Assembly: GCA_001839685.1 (NCBI GenBank)
Contig: MLAK01000111.1
Coordinates: 196,500 to 251,858, forward strand
Source of the DNA: Tritrichomonas foetus
Taxonomy: Eukaryota > Parabasalia > Tritrichomonadida > Tritrichomonadidae
Direction: 5' to 3'
Length of the DNA: 55,359 bases
The notes under the pieces were generated by a model. It was not told where the DNA came from, ran no database searches, and saw only the letters and a program-made list of their open reading frames with translations. Shown in pieces: positions 18,445-28,192 of the stretch (positions within the stretch are counted from its first letter, which is position 1; every line of letters begins with the position of its first letter). The position numbers and the translations under genes are program-made.

Positions 18445-19371
18445 TTAAATAGTTGGCACGCGAATGGATTGAATATCTTCAAGCGTAGAATTTCGTCGAA
18501 ATCGATGAGATGGATGATGAATCAACTTCACGTGAATTAGATCTACACCTAAAAGGTCTGCTTCTGGATCGAGTGCTGTCAATTGTGCTAAATTCATCGC
18601 TTGAAATCCAATTTTTGTTAAAAATCCTGTCTGAGAGAACAAAACTTTGTTAGGTTCTAAGATGCCAACGAGTCTAGCGAACCTCTGAACATTGAGCCGA
18701 ATGATTTCATCATTCAACCAGGAAACGCCAACGAGTGGTTCAAATATTGGTGCAATTTCAGAAATTTTTAGTGCATTAAATAATTTGAATGGTAACCGCA
18801 ATTGAGTTTTTGATTGGAAAATATCAACAAGCTTATCAAGAGTTGTTTCTTCTGTCGGAAAAATATCAGCCGGAATAAGTCCAACTTCTTGCGGCTTGAT
18901 TTTGAGTTTTTTACACGCTTCGATAAATGTTCCATAACTCGGGGCGATTTCGTCGTCGCTCAATTCTCTGAGTAAAGTACTTGTTTGTGGGAGTTGGCTT
19001 GATTCAATTGAACCTTTTATTGTCGAACGAAAGTCATAACTCGATTGTGTGAATGGCAAATCTGATTGAGTTCCGCAAGCTAAATTGAGTCTGGAATCTT
19101 CGTTGAATGTCATCGATGAAGAGCGAGGAACGTATTGGCGGATTCGAGTGAGATGCGAAGTTGGAATATTGAATTCATTTTCATCACATTCCAAGTTAGA
19201 TGCATCATTTTCAGGCACTATTTGGTCCAAGCTCCCTGCGACCCCTGTAAAAAAAGTAAGGGAGAGATTACGTTGATTGAGAAATGGTTGATCACAATAA
19301 GAGCTGTCCTCGGACAAGAATTCATCGAAGTCCGAGATCGGGAAAGTTTCCATTGACTTCGTTGATTTCAT
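18445..19371 (-). CDS. IBD-like (initiator-binding domain) protein
   Basis: A 308-residue protein. The N-terminal half is acidic, Ser-rich and probably disordered. Residues about 185-256 resemble the trichomonad initiator-binding domain (IBD) first seen in IBP39: PFKLFNALKIS, then LVGVSWLNDEIIRLN, then FARLVGILEPNK and a closing QTGF. This lines up without gaps from the WL pair with the other IBD-like protein in this window (residues 79-115 of the gene at 47305). IBD is a winged-helix domain that binds the Inr element, so a role in transcription is plausible. Unusually, the domain is C-terminal and is followed by a basic stretch (HHPSHRFRR). The assignment is from motif memory, not a search. 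Confidence 0.5.
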   Translation of the reverse strand: MKSTKSMETFPISDFDEFLSEDSSYCDQPFLNQRNLSLTFFTGVAGSLDQIVPENDASNLECDENEFNIPTSHLTRIRQYVPRSSSMTFNEDSRLNLACGTQSDLPFTQSSYDFRSTIKGSIESSQLPQTSTLLRELSDDEIAPSYGTFIEACKKLKIKPQEVGLIPADIFPTEETTLDKLVDIFQSKTQLRLPFKLFNALKISEIAPIFEPLVGVSWLNDEIIRLNVQRFARLVGILEPNKVLFSQTGFLTKIGFQAMNLAQLTALDPEADLLGVDLIHVKLIHHPSHRFRRNSTLEDIQSIRVPTI

Positions 19372-20125
19372 GAGTTTGATGAAAATTCGCCTTACTTCTC
19401 AATTTCATTTTAATTCAGAGAATGTAACCACGATTGGATTATTCAATTCTTTACCAAACCCAAGATTTTCAAAAGCGCTATTCATTCAAAATATTAATTT
19501 TTGATTTTCCTGAAAAAGATTAAATATTCACAATTCTAAATTTTTATAACATTCTTTCTGAACTAAAATTCGAAAAAAACAAAAATATTTAAAAAGTTAT
19601 TTTTACAGTTTAGATTATTATCAAAATGTTGTTATTTTTTACTTTTTGATATGGATATTTTTTTAATGGCTCATTTTGATTTCATTCGTCACAACTTTTT
19701 GAATGTTGTGTTATACATGCTGTTGGTACAATGTCATCGCGTTTTTATTACCAGATCACTCTCTGAACATCTGGTTCACTCCATATTCTAATAATAAAAT
19801 TAATATTAACAAAGTCATATGAAAACTCTGTTCTTTTTTGAATCATAATATCATTGAAAGCGAAGTATTTTGTTTAGATGATGATTACATGTTAAACTTA
19901 TGATTATGGTAATTAAATTTAGCCCATCACGATATGTTTAAGGTATGAACGAAATGGTGAATGAGTTCTCTCAGAGAAAATCATTTCCGATTTATCACGA
20001 AAGTAATAATTTCACCTTTCCCCAGAATTCTATCATTTACATTTTATGCATAAATTATACTTCGATTAAGCTTTATCTGCTGCAATTTTTTACTTACAAA
20101 AACATATAAAGAAAAAGAAAATTTT
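19372..20125. other. Intergenic (754 bases)
   Basis: AT-rich region between the start of the IBD-like gene and the 3' end of the CFAP99-like gene (both on the minus strand). No open frame of note, no repeat and no RNA motif seen. Confidence 0.5.
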
Positions 20126-21472
20126 CTAGATTCCAAGTAGGCCTTTCAAGTTGTGCAGATCTGCTGCTGACTGTCTTGGCCTCTGTGTTTGTGTTTTTTG
20201 GTGGTCTATTGGCATTTTCATTGTTTGTCTCTCCTTTGCCGCTCTCAATTTGGCGTCTTGCTGGGACTGGAAATTTTTCGTTGCCAGGGCCTTCTTGTTG
20301 AGAGCCAAGTATCGATTGCGTGCTGCAATTTGACGAGTATGTTCTTCCATTTCTTCTGCTTCTTTAATTCTATCATTTCTTTTCTTTTCAAGCTTTTTTT
20401 CAAGTTGTAAAATTTTCTGGTCTTCAATTTCTTGTTTTTCTCTTTGTTCTTTTTCAAGCTGTTCAATTTTTTCTCGTCTTTTTCGAATATGCTCTTCTTC
20501 TTTGATATCTCTTTGTTTAGTTGCTTCTTCAAGCATTTGAACGAGTTTGTCCATTTTCTCAGCTTTCATTTTTCTGTGCAATTCAATTTGTTCTTCAATC
20601 ATTCTTTTCTTTTGTTCAGCATGATGTGAAATTAAAAATGTTGTTTCTTCGTCCGATAGTGCAGCCAAAAATTTAGTTTCTGTGATTTCTCGTTTTCCTG
20701 TAAGTTTGTCACCATGTGAAATGACGTGATTTTCGACATCACTTCTCACTTTTTTAGCATTTTCTTTGAGTCGTTGTGTCTCAGCTTGTCTGATTTTCTG
20801 GGCTTCTCTCAATTCACCTCTAAGCTGTTTCTTCATTTCTTTCGTCTGCTCAATTTTCTGACGACGAATTTTGGCAATCGCTTTTGGAGCTCCGTCGACG
20901 AGCTGAGATTTGAGCTCACGGATTTTATTTCGCTCAGCTGTGATTTCATCCTGAAGTGCTTGATAGTCATGACTGAAATTGGATCTCATTAGATTTCCCA
21001 TTTCAAGCCGTTCTGCGATAATTTGCTTTTTTGCTTTCATTGCGTTCTTTCTGGCATGATCTAAAGCGGCGTGTCTTTCTTGAACAGCTTCAATTCTTTG
21101 CTGCTCATCCAAATTTTTCATTTTTTCTTGCCATTCGAGAAATTGAGTAGGTTCGTTAGCTTTTTCATATGCTTCTTTTTCTGCATTCGTTCGCATGATG
21201 TAAATATCCCTCTGGAGGGTTGCAACATTGACGCGAAAATCGACCGGAGCAAAATCAGGAGGCGGGTTTTGATATTCGGGAATTGGAATTGGCCCATCAT
21301 CTCCCTTTGGTGGGACATGTGGCTTGGCCAGTTCTTCGAAATATTTTGGTGCTTTGATTGGCGGAGGCGGAGTTTTTTGAACGAAAGTTTCTGGAGTATA
21401 GAGAGTGTCTGGAATGGGAGTAGGTTTGATATGGACAACTTTTCGACGAATAATATAATTCTTTTGGCTCAT
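20126..21472 (-). CDS. CFAP99-like flagellar coiled-coil protein
   Basis: A 448-residue protein. The N-terminus (about 1-95) is Pro-rich with VHIKPTPIPDTLYTPETF and FAPVDFRVNVATLQRD. The remainder is highly charged helix with segments like PTQFLEWQEKMKNLDEQQR and RHAALDHARKNAMKAKKQI. This Pro-rich start, FxxWQxxMxxxDxxxR block and long Arg/Glu/Gln helix resemble the C-terminal region of CFAP99, a conserved protein of motile cilia. The helical part has no heptad interruption until the Gln/Arg-rich tail. Trichomonads have four to six flagella, so an axonemal role fits; the family match needs a profile search. Confidence 0.5.
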   Translation of the reverse strand: MSQKNYIIRRKVVHIKPTPIPDTLYTPETFVQKTPPPPIKAPKYFEELAKPHVPPKGDDGPIPIPEYQNPPPDFAPVDFRVNVATLQRDIYIMRTNAEKEAYEKANEPTQFLEWQEKMKNLDEQQRIEAVQERHAALDHARKNAMKAKKQIIAERLEMGNLMRSNFSHDYQALQDEITAERNKIRELKSQLVDGAPKAIAKIRRQKIEQTKEMKKQLRGELREAQKIRQAETQRLKENAKKVRSDVENHVISHGDKLTGKREITETKFLAALSDEETTFLISHHAEQKKRMIEEQIELHRKMKAEKMDKLVQMLEEATKQRDIKEEEHIRKRREKIEQLEKEQREKQEIEDQKILQLEKKLEKKRNDRIKEAEEMEEHTRQIAARNRYLALNKKALATKNFQSQQDAKLRAAKERQTMKMPIDHQKTQTQRPRQSAADLHNLKGLLGI

Positions 21473-21975
21473 TGAGAAAACTTTTGATGGATTATTTGTG
21501 AATTATTCGTTTTTTTGGAAAAAGTGCAGCAAATCGGTTAAACAAACTTTTTCAAGTAACTCTTAATTTTATATTTGAGAATTTATTTGGCCTCGGTTGT
21601 TTTAGAGATTGATAGCAGAAAGCTTGTATACTGTACATATATTCTGTTACTCTAAATAAGTTTCATGAGCAAAAACAACATATGGGGTTGATTTGTTTTT
21701 GGAAATACCCCACATATTAGATTGATTGTCGTAGTTACATTTCGTTGCAGCTTTCTGAAAAATTGAAAGGGGATCATCACATGTGTAAAAATGACCCAAG
21801 AAATCCTTTACTAATTGAGTTCAATAATTTTAAATATGTTTTTATATTTATATTAAAAGTATATAATCACATTGTTGTTTAATTATATTCATTTATATCT
21901 TTTAAAGCAAGATATATCACTTTTTTTTATTCAGTGCAAATTTCACACAAATTGAGAGCAATCCTTTCTCAAATT
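21473..21975. other. Divergent intergenic region
   Basis: Promoters of the CFAP99-like gene (-) and the channel gene (+) share this 500-base stretch. GGCCAAATA occurs on the minus strand at 21584-21592, 112 bases upstream of the CFAP99-like ATG. TCACA lies at 21943-21947 upstream of the channel ATG. Confidence 0.5.
21943..21947 (+). promoter_or_regulatory. Inr-like initiator TCACA
   Basis: Initiator match with +1 A at 21945, 31 bases before the channel ATG at 21976; a CCTTT element lies between them (21963-21967). Confidence 0.35.
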
Positions 21976-23295
21976 ATGGAAGATTTTATTTCATCATTCC
22001 GTCCCTTTCTGACCAGAAATCAAGTCACCATTGATAATTTGAATGTTGCTCATAATGATGAATATGATGAGGAAGAAGAGGAAATCGAAATTTCTTCAGA
22101 TGATGATGACGATGAGAATGATGATCTGTCAAATGACGTAATTATGACAACAAAAGAAGCTGATTTAATTGTTGAAATGGCACATTCGTTAATTGACTCT
22201 AAATTGGATAACCCAAGAATTATTCGTGCCATTCAATTATACAATACAAAAATTGTGCAAGAGCGTCATTTTGAACTTCAAATGGGAAAATTTCGGAAAT
22301 TTTGTTTCCGATTGTCAAAAAATTGGGTTTTTAATTATTTTATCCTTTTTGTGGTTTTGATAAATGTTACTTCAACGATTGTCAGAACAAGTAAATCAGT
22401 AGATGACACACTCACTTTCTATATTTCTGGAATTGACCAATGCTGTCTAGCTGTATATATATTTGAAGCAATTATAAAATTAATTGCCGAACATGAAACT
22501 TATTTTTTTGATGCATGGAATGACTTTGATTTTACTATTGTTATTTTATCATTTATTGATTATTTCTCCGCTTGGTTTTCAACCTCAACGAATTTCAATC
22601 CATCAATTATTCGAATTTTCAGAATTTTCAAGACATTAAGAGCTTTACGAGCAGTTAAACTTTTGAAAACAATTCCTTCTTTCCAATCTATGTTAACTCT
22701 CTTAGATTCTATTGCTAGCTCATTTGTTGATTGTATATCTTCAATGTTTTTGTTGTTAATTATTATGTACTTTTACGCTTTTATTGGTTTGACTTTTTAT
22801 AAAGAAGTATCACCAAACCAATTTGGTGATTTTTCGCGTGCTTTCTTTTCTATGTTCCAGCTTTGTACGCTTGATGATTGGTTTGATGTTTATGACTCTG
22901 TAAAAGAAATTCCTGAAGGAAACATTTTGTTTTTCATAACATTTATTTTGATTGGCTCCTTCATCATTATGAATTATATAACTGCTGTTTTAACAGATAA
23001 TGCCTGTTCTGCTGCTGTAAGATATAGTGAGAACGCTTCGTGGATTAGGAGATTACAGAAACAACATCAAACACTGAAAGAAAATGAAGAATTAATGAAA
23101 TCTAAACATTCACCAAGCGCAAAGAAAAATGTTGTGATTTCAGATTCTTATCCAGAGATGGGTCAGAGTCGCCTGGAAGATATATCACAGATATTGGCTA
23201 TCCTTGGTGAGATTGAGAGAATACAAATGGTGTCTGATGGGCATAAAGCTGTGTTTTATGAATTAGTTGATCAAGCATTGAAAGCAGAGGATTAA
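21976..23295 (+). CDS. Single-domain CatSper-like voltage-gated cation channel
   Basis: A 439-residue six-helix channel subunit. The N-terminal 60 residues are very acidic. S1 is about 119-136, S2 150-170, S3 183-197, and S4 is RIFRIFKTLRALRAVKLLK (213-231) with basic residues at every third position. S5 is about 245-272, the pore helix and filter are FSMFQLCTLDDWFDVY (291-306), and S6 about 315-340. The filter TLDDW matches the T-x-D-x-W pattern of CatSper pore subunits, as distinct from the TLESW of bacterial sodium channels. A C-terminal helix (about 350-439) may tetramerise the subunits. CatSper channels carry calcium into sperm flagella. A single-domain homologue here would give calcium entry at the plasma or flagellar membrane. 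Ion selectivity is inferred. Confidence 0.75.
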   Translation: MEDFISSFRPFLTRNQVTIDNLNVAHNDEYDEEEEEIEISSDDDDDENDDLSNDVIMTTKEADLIVEMAHSLIDSKLDNPRIIRAIQLYNTKIVQERHFELQMGKFRKFCFRLSKNWVFNYFILFVVLINVTSTIVRTSKSVDDTLTFYISGIDQCCLAVYIFEAIIKLIAEHETYFFDAWNDFDFTIVILSFIDYFSAWFSTSTNFNPSIIRIFRIFKTLRALRAVKLLKTIPSFQSMLTLLDSIASSFVDCISSMFLLLIIMYFYAFIGLTFYKEVSPNQFGDFSRAFFSMFQLCTLDDWFDVYDSVKEIPEGNILFFITFILIGSFIIMNYITAVLTDNACSAAVRYSENASWIRRLQKQHQTLKENEELMKSKHSPSAKKNVVISDSYPEMGQSRLEDISQILAILGEIERIQMVSDGHKAVFYELVDQALKAED

Positions 23296-23639
23296 TTTTC
23301 TCATTCTTTGTATGTAAAAATTATATTATAGTAATTATTTTGTCTTTTTACCGAACTTTTATAAATATCAGGAATTTGTTGAGACAAGAATGATTGAAGA
23401 CGCGAATGATCGAACAAGTTTTTTGTTACCAAATAAATGAAAAGTTTCATTCATAAAGAATAATAGTATTTAAGAATAATGTAAATACTATAAAATAATA
23501 ACAATAAAATTTTCTCATCCATTTTTTATTTGTCACACAATACAGATTTAAAAATACTCTATTTATTTGTCCCTTATGATTGTACAATACCAATAGAATT
23601 GTATAAATATCGTACATCATGAGTGAACAGATAGAAAAT
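23296..23639. other. Convergent intergenic region
   Basis: AT-rich 3' flanks of the channel and Myb genes. Nothing recognised. Confidence 0.5.
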
Positions 23640-24560
23640 TTATTCTTCACGTCTGTCAATAAAATCTAACACATTCATTAAAGTGTTTCTGTTTTCATTG
23701 AGAGATGGTGAAGCCAATCTAGGCGAAAACATTGATGTTGGACTCTTCATAAAGCCAGGAGACCATGGCGTCATCATTGAAGAATCATTCTTCATTGTGA
23801 ATGGAGACTGGAATCCAAATGGTGACTTCATTTGCATAAATGGACTTACTGCTTCAAATCCAACCAGGCGAGGTGTCCAATTAGAATCTGTGACATTTTC
23901 AGCATTTGCTGCAGTTTCATACAAAATTGGTTTAGGTAAGAATTGGTCTGCTGATTCTGGTGTCTCAATTTTATGTGATTCTGCAAATTTAGGTGGAGTA
24001 TATTTAGCTTCAACATTGGGCGGCCTCTTTTTGATTGTTGAGTTCCATCTGTTTTTAATTGCATTGTCAGAGCGTCCTGGCATCATTTGGGATATTTTAA
24101 CCCATTGATTTCCAAACTGTTCGTGCAGAGCCATTAAATTATTATCTTCTTCTGGAGTCCATGGTTCTCTGTTGACATCTGGATCAAGGTGGTTCCTCCA
24201 TCTCTCACGACATTGTTTTCCAATACGACCTGGAAGATGTGATGCAAGCTTTGTCCAGTTTTTAACTCCGTATTGTTTAACAAACTCAATAATGATTTCA
24301 TCTTCTTGTCTTGTCCACGAACCTTTAACTAATGATGGATTGACAACTTTGCTCCACCTTTCTGAAACTTGTTGAATTGTTTTACCAGGAAAATTCTTTC
24401 CAACTTCTGTCCAATTTGTATGTTCCCTTTCATTCACTAATTTAATGAGTAAATTATCTTCTTCTTGTGTCCACCTTGTACGTTTTTTAGATGATGTTGC
24501 CTTTTGTCTGATGCGTGTTGGCGCCAATGGTGTTTCTTCAGTTTCTTGATTGGGGATCAT
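23640..24560 (-). CDS. R1R2R3 Myb transcription factor
   Basis: A 306-residue protein with three tandem Myb repeats: R1 about 26-76 (RWTQEEDNLLIKLV to VSERWSKVV), R2 78-127 (GSWTRQEDEIIIEFV to CRERWRNHL) and R3 131-178 (EPWTPEEDNNLMALH to IKNRWNSTI). The regularly spaced Trp residues, the GR-x-x-KQCRERW recognition helix of R2 and the SDNAIKNRW helix of R3 match c-Myb-type DNA-binding repeats that recognise AACNG-type sites. The C-terminal 125 residues are Pro/Ser/Met-rich with repeated SPF/SPGF motifs, probably regulatory. Three-repeat Mybs are uncommon beside the many two-repeat Mybs of trichomonads. The targets are unknown. Confidence 0.92.
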   Translation of the reverse strand: MIPNQETEETPLAPTRIRQKATSSKKRTRWTQEEDNLLIKLVNEREHTNWTEVGKNFPGKTIQQVSERWSKVVNPSLVKGSWTRQEDEIIIEFVKQYGVKNWTKLASHLPGRIGKQCRERWRNHLDPDVNREPWTPEEDNNLMALHEQFGNQWVKISQMMPGRSDNAIKNRWNSTIKKRPPNVEAKYTPPKFAESHKIETPESADQFLPKPILYETAANAENVTDSNWTPRLVGFEAVSPFMQMKSPFGFQSPFTMKNDSSMMTPWSPGFMKSPTSMFSPRLASPSLNENRNTLMNVLDFIDRREE

Positions 24561-25025
24561 TAATTATTTTTGATTTCGAATCTTAAAATCTAAACAGACA
24601 ATAAAAATATTCAATTATTCTATGTATTATTCAATTTTTTGAATATTAATCATGTGCGTTTATAATAAAATAACCAAAATATAATCTTGAGTAGAAATCT
24701 GGGTTTTGAATTTTCAACTGTGACAGAAAATTACTGAACAATTCTTCGCTTTTTGAGGTATAAGGTCGAAGAAGAAACTCAAAAGATGACTTGATGTAAT
24801 TCCAAATAAATCACAAAGAGATTTCTTCTTCCATGTCAAATGCATTAATACTTCACATTAACATCATTTTCATATAAATAATGAATAAATTAGTCATTCC
24901 AATAATTATTGGTAGTCTTACAATTTGAATTTCTTTTAATGATATTTCATCTCACATATCCTTTATAATTTCATGTAACATGTCATTCTATTTAATAACG
25001 AGTTTTATAACCTAAAGTTCTGATA
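24561..25025. other. Divergent intergenic region
   Basis: Promoter region between the Myb gene (-) and the AXDND1-like gene (+). AT-rich; no canonical TCA(C/T)(A/T) close to either ATG, and no repeat recognised. Confidence 0.5.
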
Positions 25026-27311
25026 ATGAGCGAAGAAAACGATAAAATCGAACTTCCAGCTCATATAGAAGAACAAGAGCCACGTCGCCCCATGACTGTC
25101 ACTTTCAATATTCCCGAAAATTACACTCCGTCACAAAATCCGCGAGTATCATTCGAAAATACGCCAACAGCAAGCCACAGGCCAATGACAACCGCCAAAG
25201 CATATCCAAAAGTTCGCACGGCTGATCTTTCCCACATCACCGATCATAAAACAACCAATCCAGGAAAGAGTTTCATCCCGCAAGAATACATCCGCGAGGT
25301 CCAGACTCCAACTCCGCTCAGACCTGGGACCGGTACGTTAAACGTCGATAAGAAAACATGGAGCACGACGGTTTTTCCAAGCGAAAAAGCCAATTCGAGA
25401 GAAGAAGTTCAAAATCTCGGAATTTGGTTGAATCAAATGCTCGCCGAAAATCAGAAAAAGACAGACAATCCGCTCGAGCTCGCCGCAAACGCCCGGCATT
25501 GGTTTACAATCGCGTATGACGAATTATGTCGCGAAGTCTCAGTTGACTGCCCGGAAAGGGCCAAATTACTTGCGTCGATCTGGAAAAGATACCAGGCACT
25601 TTTCCAGCGCGTCATTCAGCTTCACCAAGAGGAAAGAAATTTTCTGATTAATTGCCACAAGGAAAGAACCACCTCCTTAAAAAATGAACTTGACTCAGCA
25701 CAGGCTCAGCTCAAGCAGATCTCGCAGCAATACCGAGACGATCAGGAAAGATGGTCTAATTCGAGAGAAAGAGAAGAAACGAAATTCGCAAACATGCGAA
25801 AAAAACTCGACCTTCAAGTCAAAAACAAAAGAAATCTATTAATACAAATTAAAGCACTTAAAGAAAAACTAGAAAATCCAGATAAACAAATTGATGATGA
25901 AGCTGATATATCTACAGCTGAATCCACAGATAAATCTACAAGTGACTCAGATAAAAATGAAAATAATCAAAAAATAAAATCAATAGAAAATGACAAAAAT
26001 GAAAATCATAGTGAAAATGAACAAAATGTTACAATTTCACAACAACAAATCTCAGATAAGGTTCATCAGCTTCGTGCTAGAATTAAAAAGGAACTACCTT
26101 ATATGTATGATATATCAATGACTCTCGATGATATTGCACATCTTGTTGACCAAGAAAGAACACCATCAAAATCAACTCGTGATTTATTTCCTTCTATTTT
26201 TAATGTACTCCCTACTAATCATGCAGGAAAAGTGAGAAAGCTTGAATGGGCACTATCATGTATGACTTACATTTATTCATTAAGACTTGCACGGTTAAGT
26301 GAAAGGAGAATTCCATTTGAATACAGTTATGATCGAACTCATTTCATTGATTCAATTTATGAACAATTTCTGGCGATATTTGGACTACCTCAATTAGCAA
26401 CAGAAACATTATTTGATCTCATTGAAACGGTTAGAGGATTAAAAAATACAGGAAATGTTCGATGTAGATTATTTTTACAATTTCTTGATGCCGAATCACC
26501 TTATCTTGATTCCACATATTTAGATTTTTATTGTTTTTGTATTGGCTCATTTCTTGTTTCTAATACATCAACAAATGTACTATTTCCTGATGTAATTGAT
26601 GAAGATACAACTCAATTTTCGCCACTTCCTGCTCATCTTGCCTGTGACTTAGCAAATAAAGTATTATATTCAATCAGTGATGCAGATACAGCTGATAAAT
26701 ATCTAAAAGAAATGAAAGAAAAATTGCAAATTGATCTTGAAAACTCACCTAATGCGATTATTTGCGCTGATGATGTTTTGGACTTTCTCATAGATACTTA
26801 TAAGAAAGAAGAAGAACGTGTTTCAGAACAATTGCATGAGCAATTTGATATGGATGCTGCCCAGTACGGTGGAATTGCCACATTCAGTCAATTTCAAACG
26901 CTTTCAATGTTTTCTGCCAGAAAGCTCGATCACAGGATGTATTCGGGGATGATGAGGGAAATTATGCAGAAGACATCCAACAAAACAATGTCGTTTACCA
27001 CATTCATCAAAGGCATGCATGAATATTCATTATTAGTGCCATTTAATTACGACAGAGTAAACTACAACACCGACCTCCATCTTGATGATACATTCAATTT
27101 CATGAAGCAGGAGTTCCAGTTCCACATGCCTGAAATATCTTTATTGCTTGATCGAACCAGGAAATCTGACGATTCGCTTTTCAAACAATTGAATGCCGCC
27201 AAAGCTAAATTCGAACAAGTCGTTGAAACAAAAAGGACGGGATATTTCACCGAAGTTGCTCAACGTGAATTATACGAACTTATCAAATCAATCAATATCG
27301 ATGATTATTGA
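25026..27311 (+). CDS. AXDND1-like axonemal protein
   Basis: A 761-residue, mostly helical protein. After a Pro-rich N-terminus with FIPQEYIREVQTPTP (about residues 81-95), residues about 125-260 form a helical block with WFTIAYDELCREVSVDCPER and AKLLASIWKRYQALFQ. This matches the axonemal dynein light chain (p28) domain pattern (F-x-x-L-x-R-Q-V-x-x-x-C-x-E-R-x-x-L-L) as found in AXDND1. A coiled coil follows, then a Ser/Asp/Asn-rich low-complexity stretch (about 290-340), then a large globular helical region (about 345-760) with no recognised domain. A flagellar role is likely. Nucleotide composition changes from fairly GC-rich in the first 800 bases to AT-rich after the low-complexity insert. 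Confidence 0.55.
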   Translation: MSEENDKIELPAHIEEQEPRRPMTVTFNIPENYTPSQNPRVSFENTPTASHRPMTTAKAYPKVRTADLSHITDHKTTNPGKSFIPQEYIREVQTPTPLRPGTGTLNVDKKTWSTTVFPSEKANSREEVQNLGIWLNQMLAENQKKTDNPLELAANARHWFTIAYDELCREVSVDCPERAKLLASIWKRYQALFQRVIQLHQEERNFLINCHKERTTSLKNELDSAQAQLKQISQQYRDDQERWSNSREREETKFANMRKKLDLQVKNKRNLLIQIKALKEKLENPDKQIDDEADISTAESTDKSTSDSDKNENNQKIKSIENDKNENHSENEQNVTISQQQISDKVHQLRARIKKELPYMYDISMTLDDIAHLVDQERTPSKSTRDLFPSIFNVLPTNHAGKVRKLEWALSCMTYIYSLRLARLSERRIPFEYSYDRTHFIDSIYEQFLAIFGLPQLATETLFDLIETVRGLKNTGNVRCRLFLQFLDAESPYLDSTYLDFYCFCIGSFLVSNTSTNVLFPDVIDEDTTQFSPLPAHLACDLANKVLYSISDADTADKYLKEMKEKLQIDLENSPNAIICADDVLDFLIDTYKKEEERVSEQLHEQFDMDAAQYGGIATFSQFQTLSMFSARKLDHRMYSGMMREIMQKTSNKTMSFTTFIKGMHEYSLLVPFNYDRVNYNTDLHLDDTFNFMKQEFQFHMPEISLLLDRTRKSDDSLFKQLNAAKAKFEQVVETKRTGYFTEVAQRELYELIKSINIDDY

Positions 27312-28192
27312 AATTGGTTAATTCACCGATTTCAAAAATTGCCCTATATATAGTAATGATGTTATTTCGGAGAAAAAGAAAAAATATAGAAAATTATTTT
27401 TTAGATGTATTGTATGAATTAAACTTGTACTTTTTCCGTTTTCTTTTTGTCTTTTGACTTTATTGAAATCACTATTATTATTATTATTACTTTTTATGAA
27501 TTTCCGTGATAAAACCAACCACATATCTCCGAGGTCGTTAATCACCAATTTTCTTTTAGGCTAAAAATGCAAAATAAATCAATATTTAATATAAAGTTGA
27601 AAATGAAGTGAATATTTTTCAATCCTTTTATATATCAACCCTAATCAAATAATCAATTCATTCATATTCTGAACAAGGTAAGACACTTTAAAATGACTTA
27701 AAATAAATTATCCTTCTGACTTGGAAAACCCAATGAATCAAATCTTGCAGAAAAAATCAATAGATAAAGTCAAAGCTTTTAATAAAATGGTTATCAATTA
27801 AAGATTTGCTTTTTCATTATTGTTGCCAACTGATGATAAAATTTTAATTATTATAAACAACATTAATGACCAAAACAACAATTTTGATAAAATATCAAAA
27901 GATATGTTACTTAATTGATTTGTTTCAAATGATGAACATCATGATTCCATTTTCTTGAATGTCAATAAATAACGTGAATATTAAGGAGTAAGAACGAATA
28001 GAATTTTGAATGAAATTCAATCAAATGATGAGATTTCTTTTTTATAATTCATCACATGTATAATATTTTCTTCTCAATGTGACTTCAAACAAAGAATATA
28101 TGATATAAAGATGGCTATTTATGAGTTAAATCCTAATGATTTTTATTATGGTGATTTTTATTAATAATCTTTATGATTGAAACCAATCTGAT
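27312..28192. other. Intergenic (881 bases), convergent
   Basis: AT-rich 3' flank. It holds an (att)n microsatellite at about 27472-27489 and no gene signal. Confidence 0.5.
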
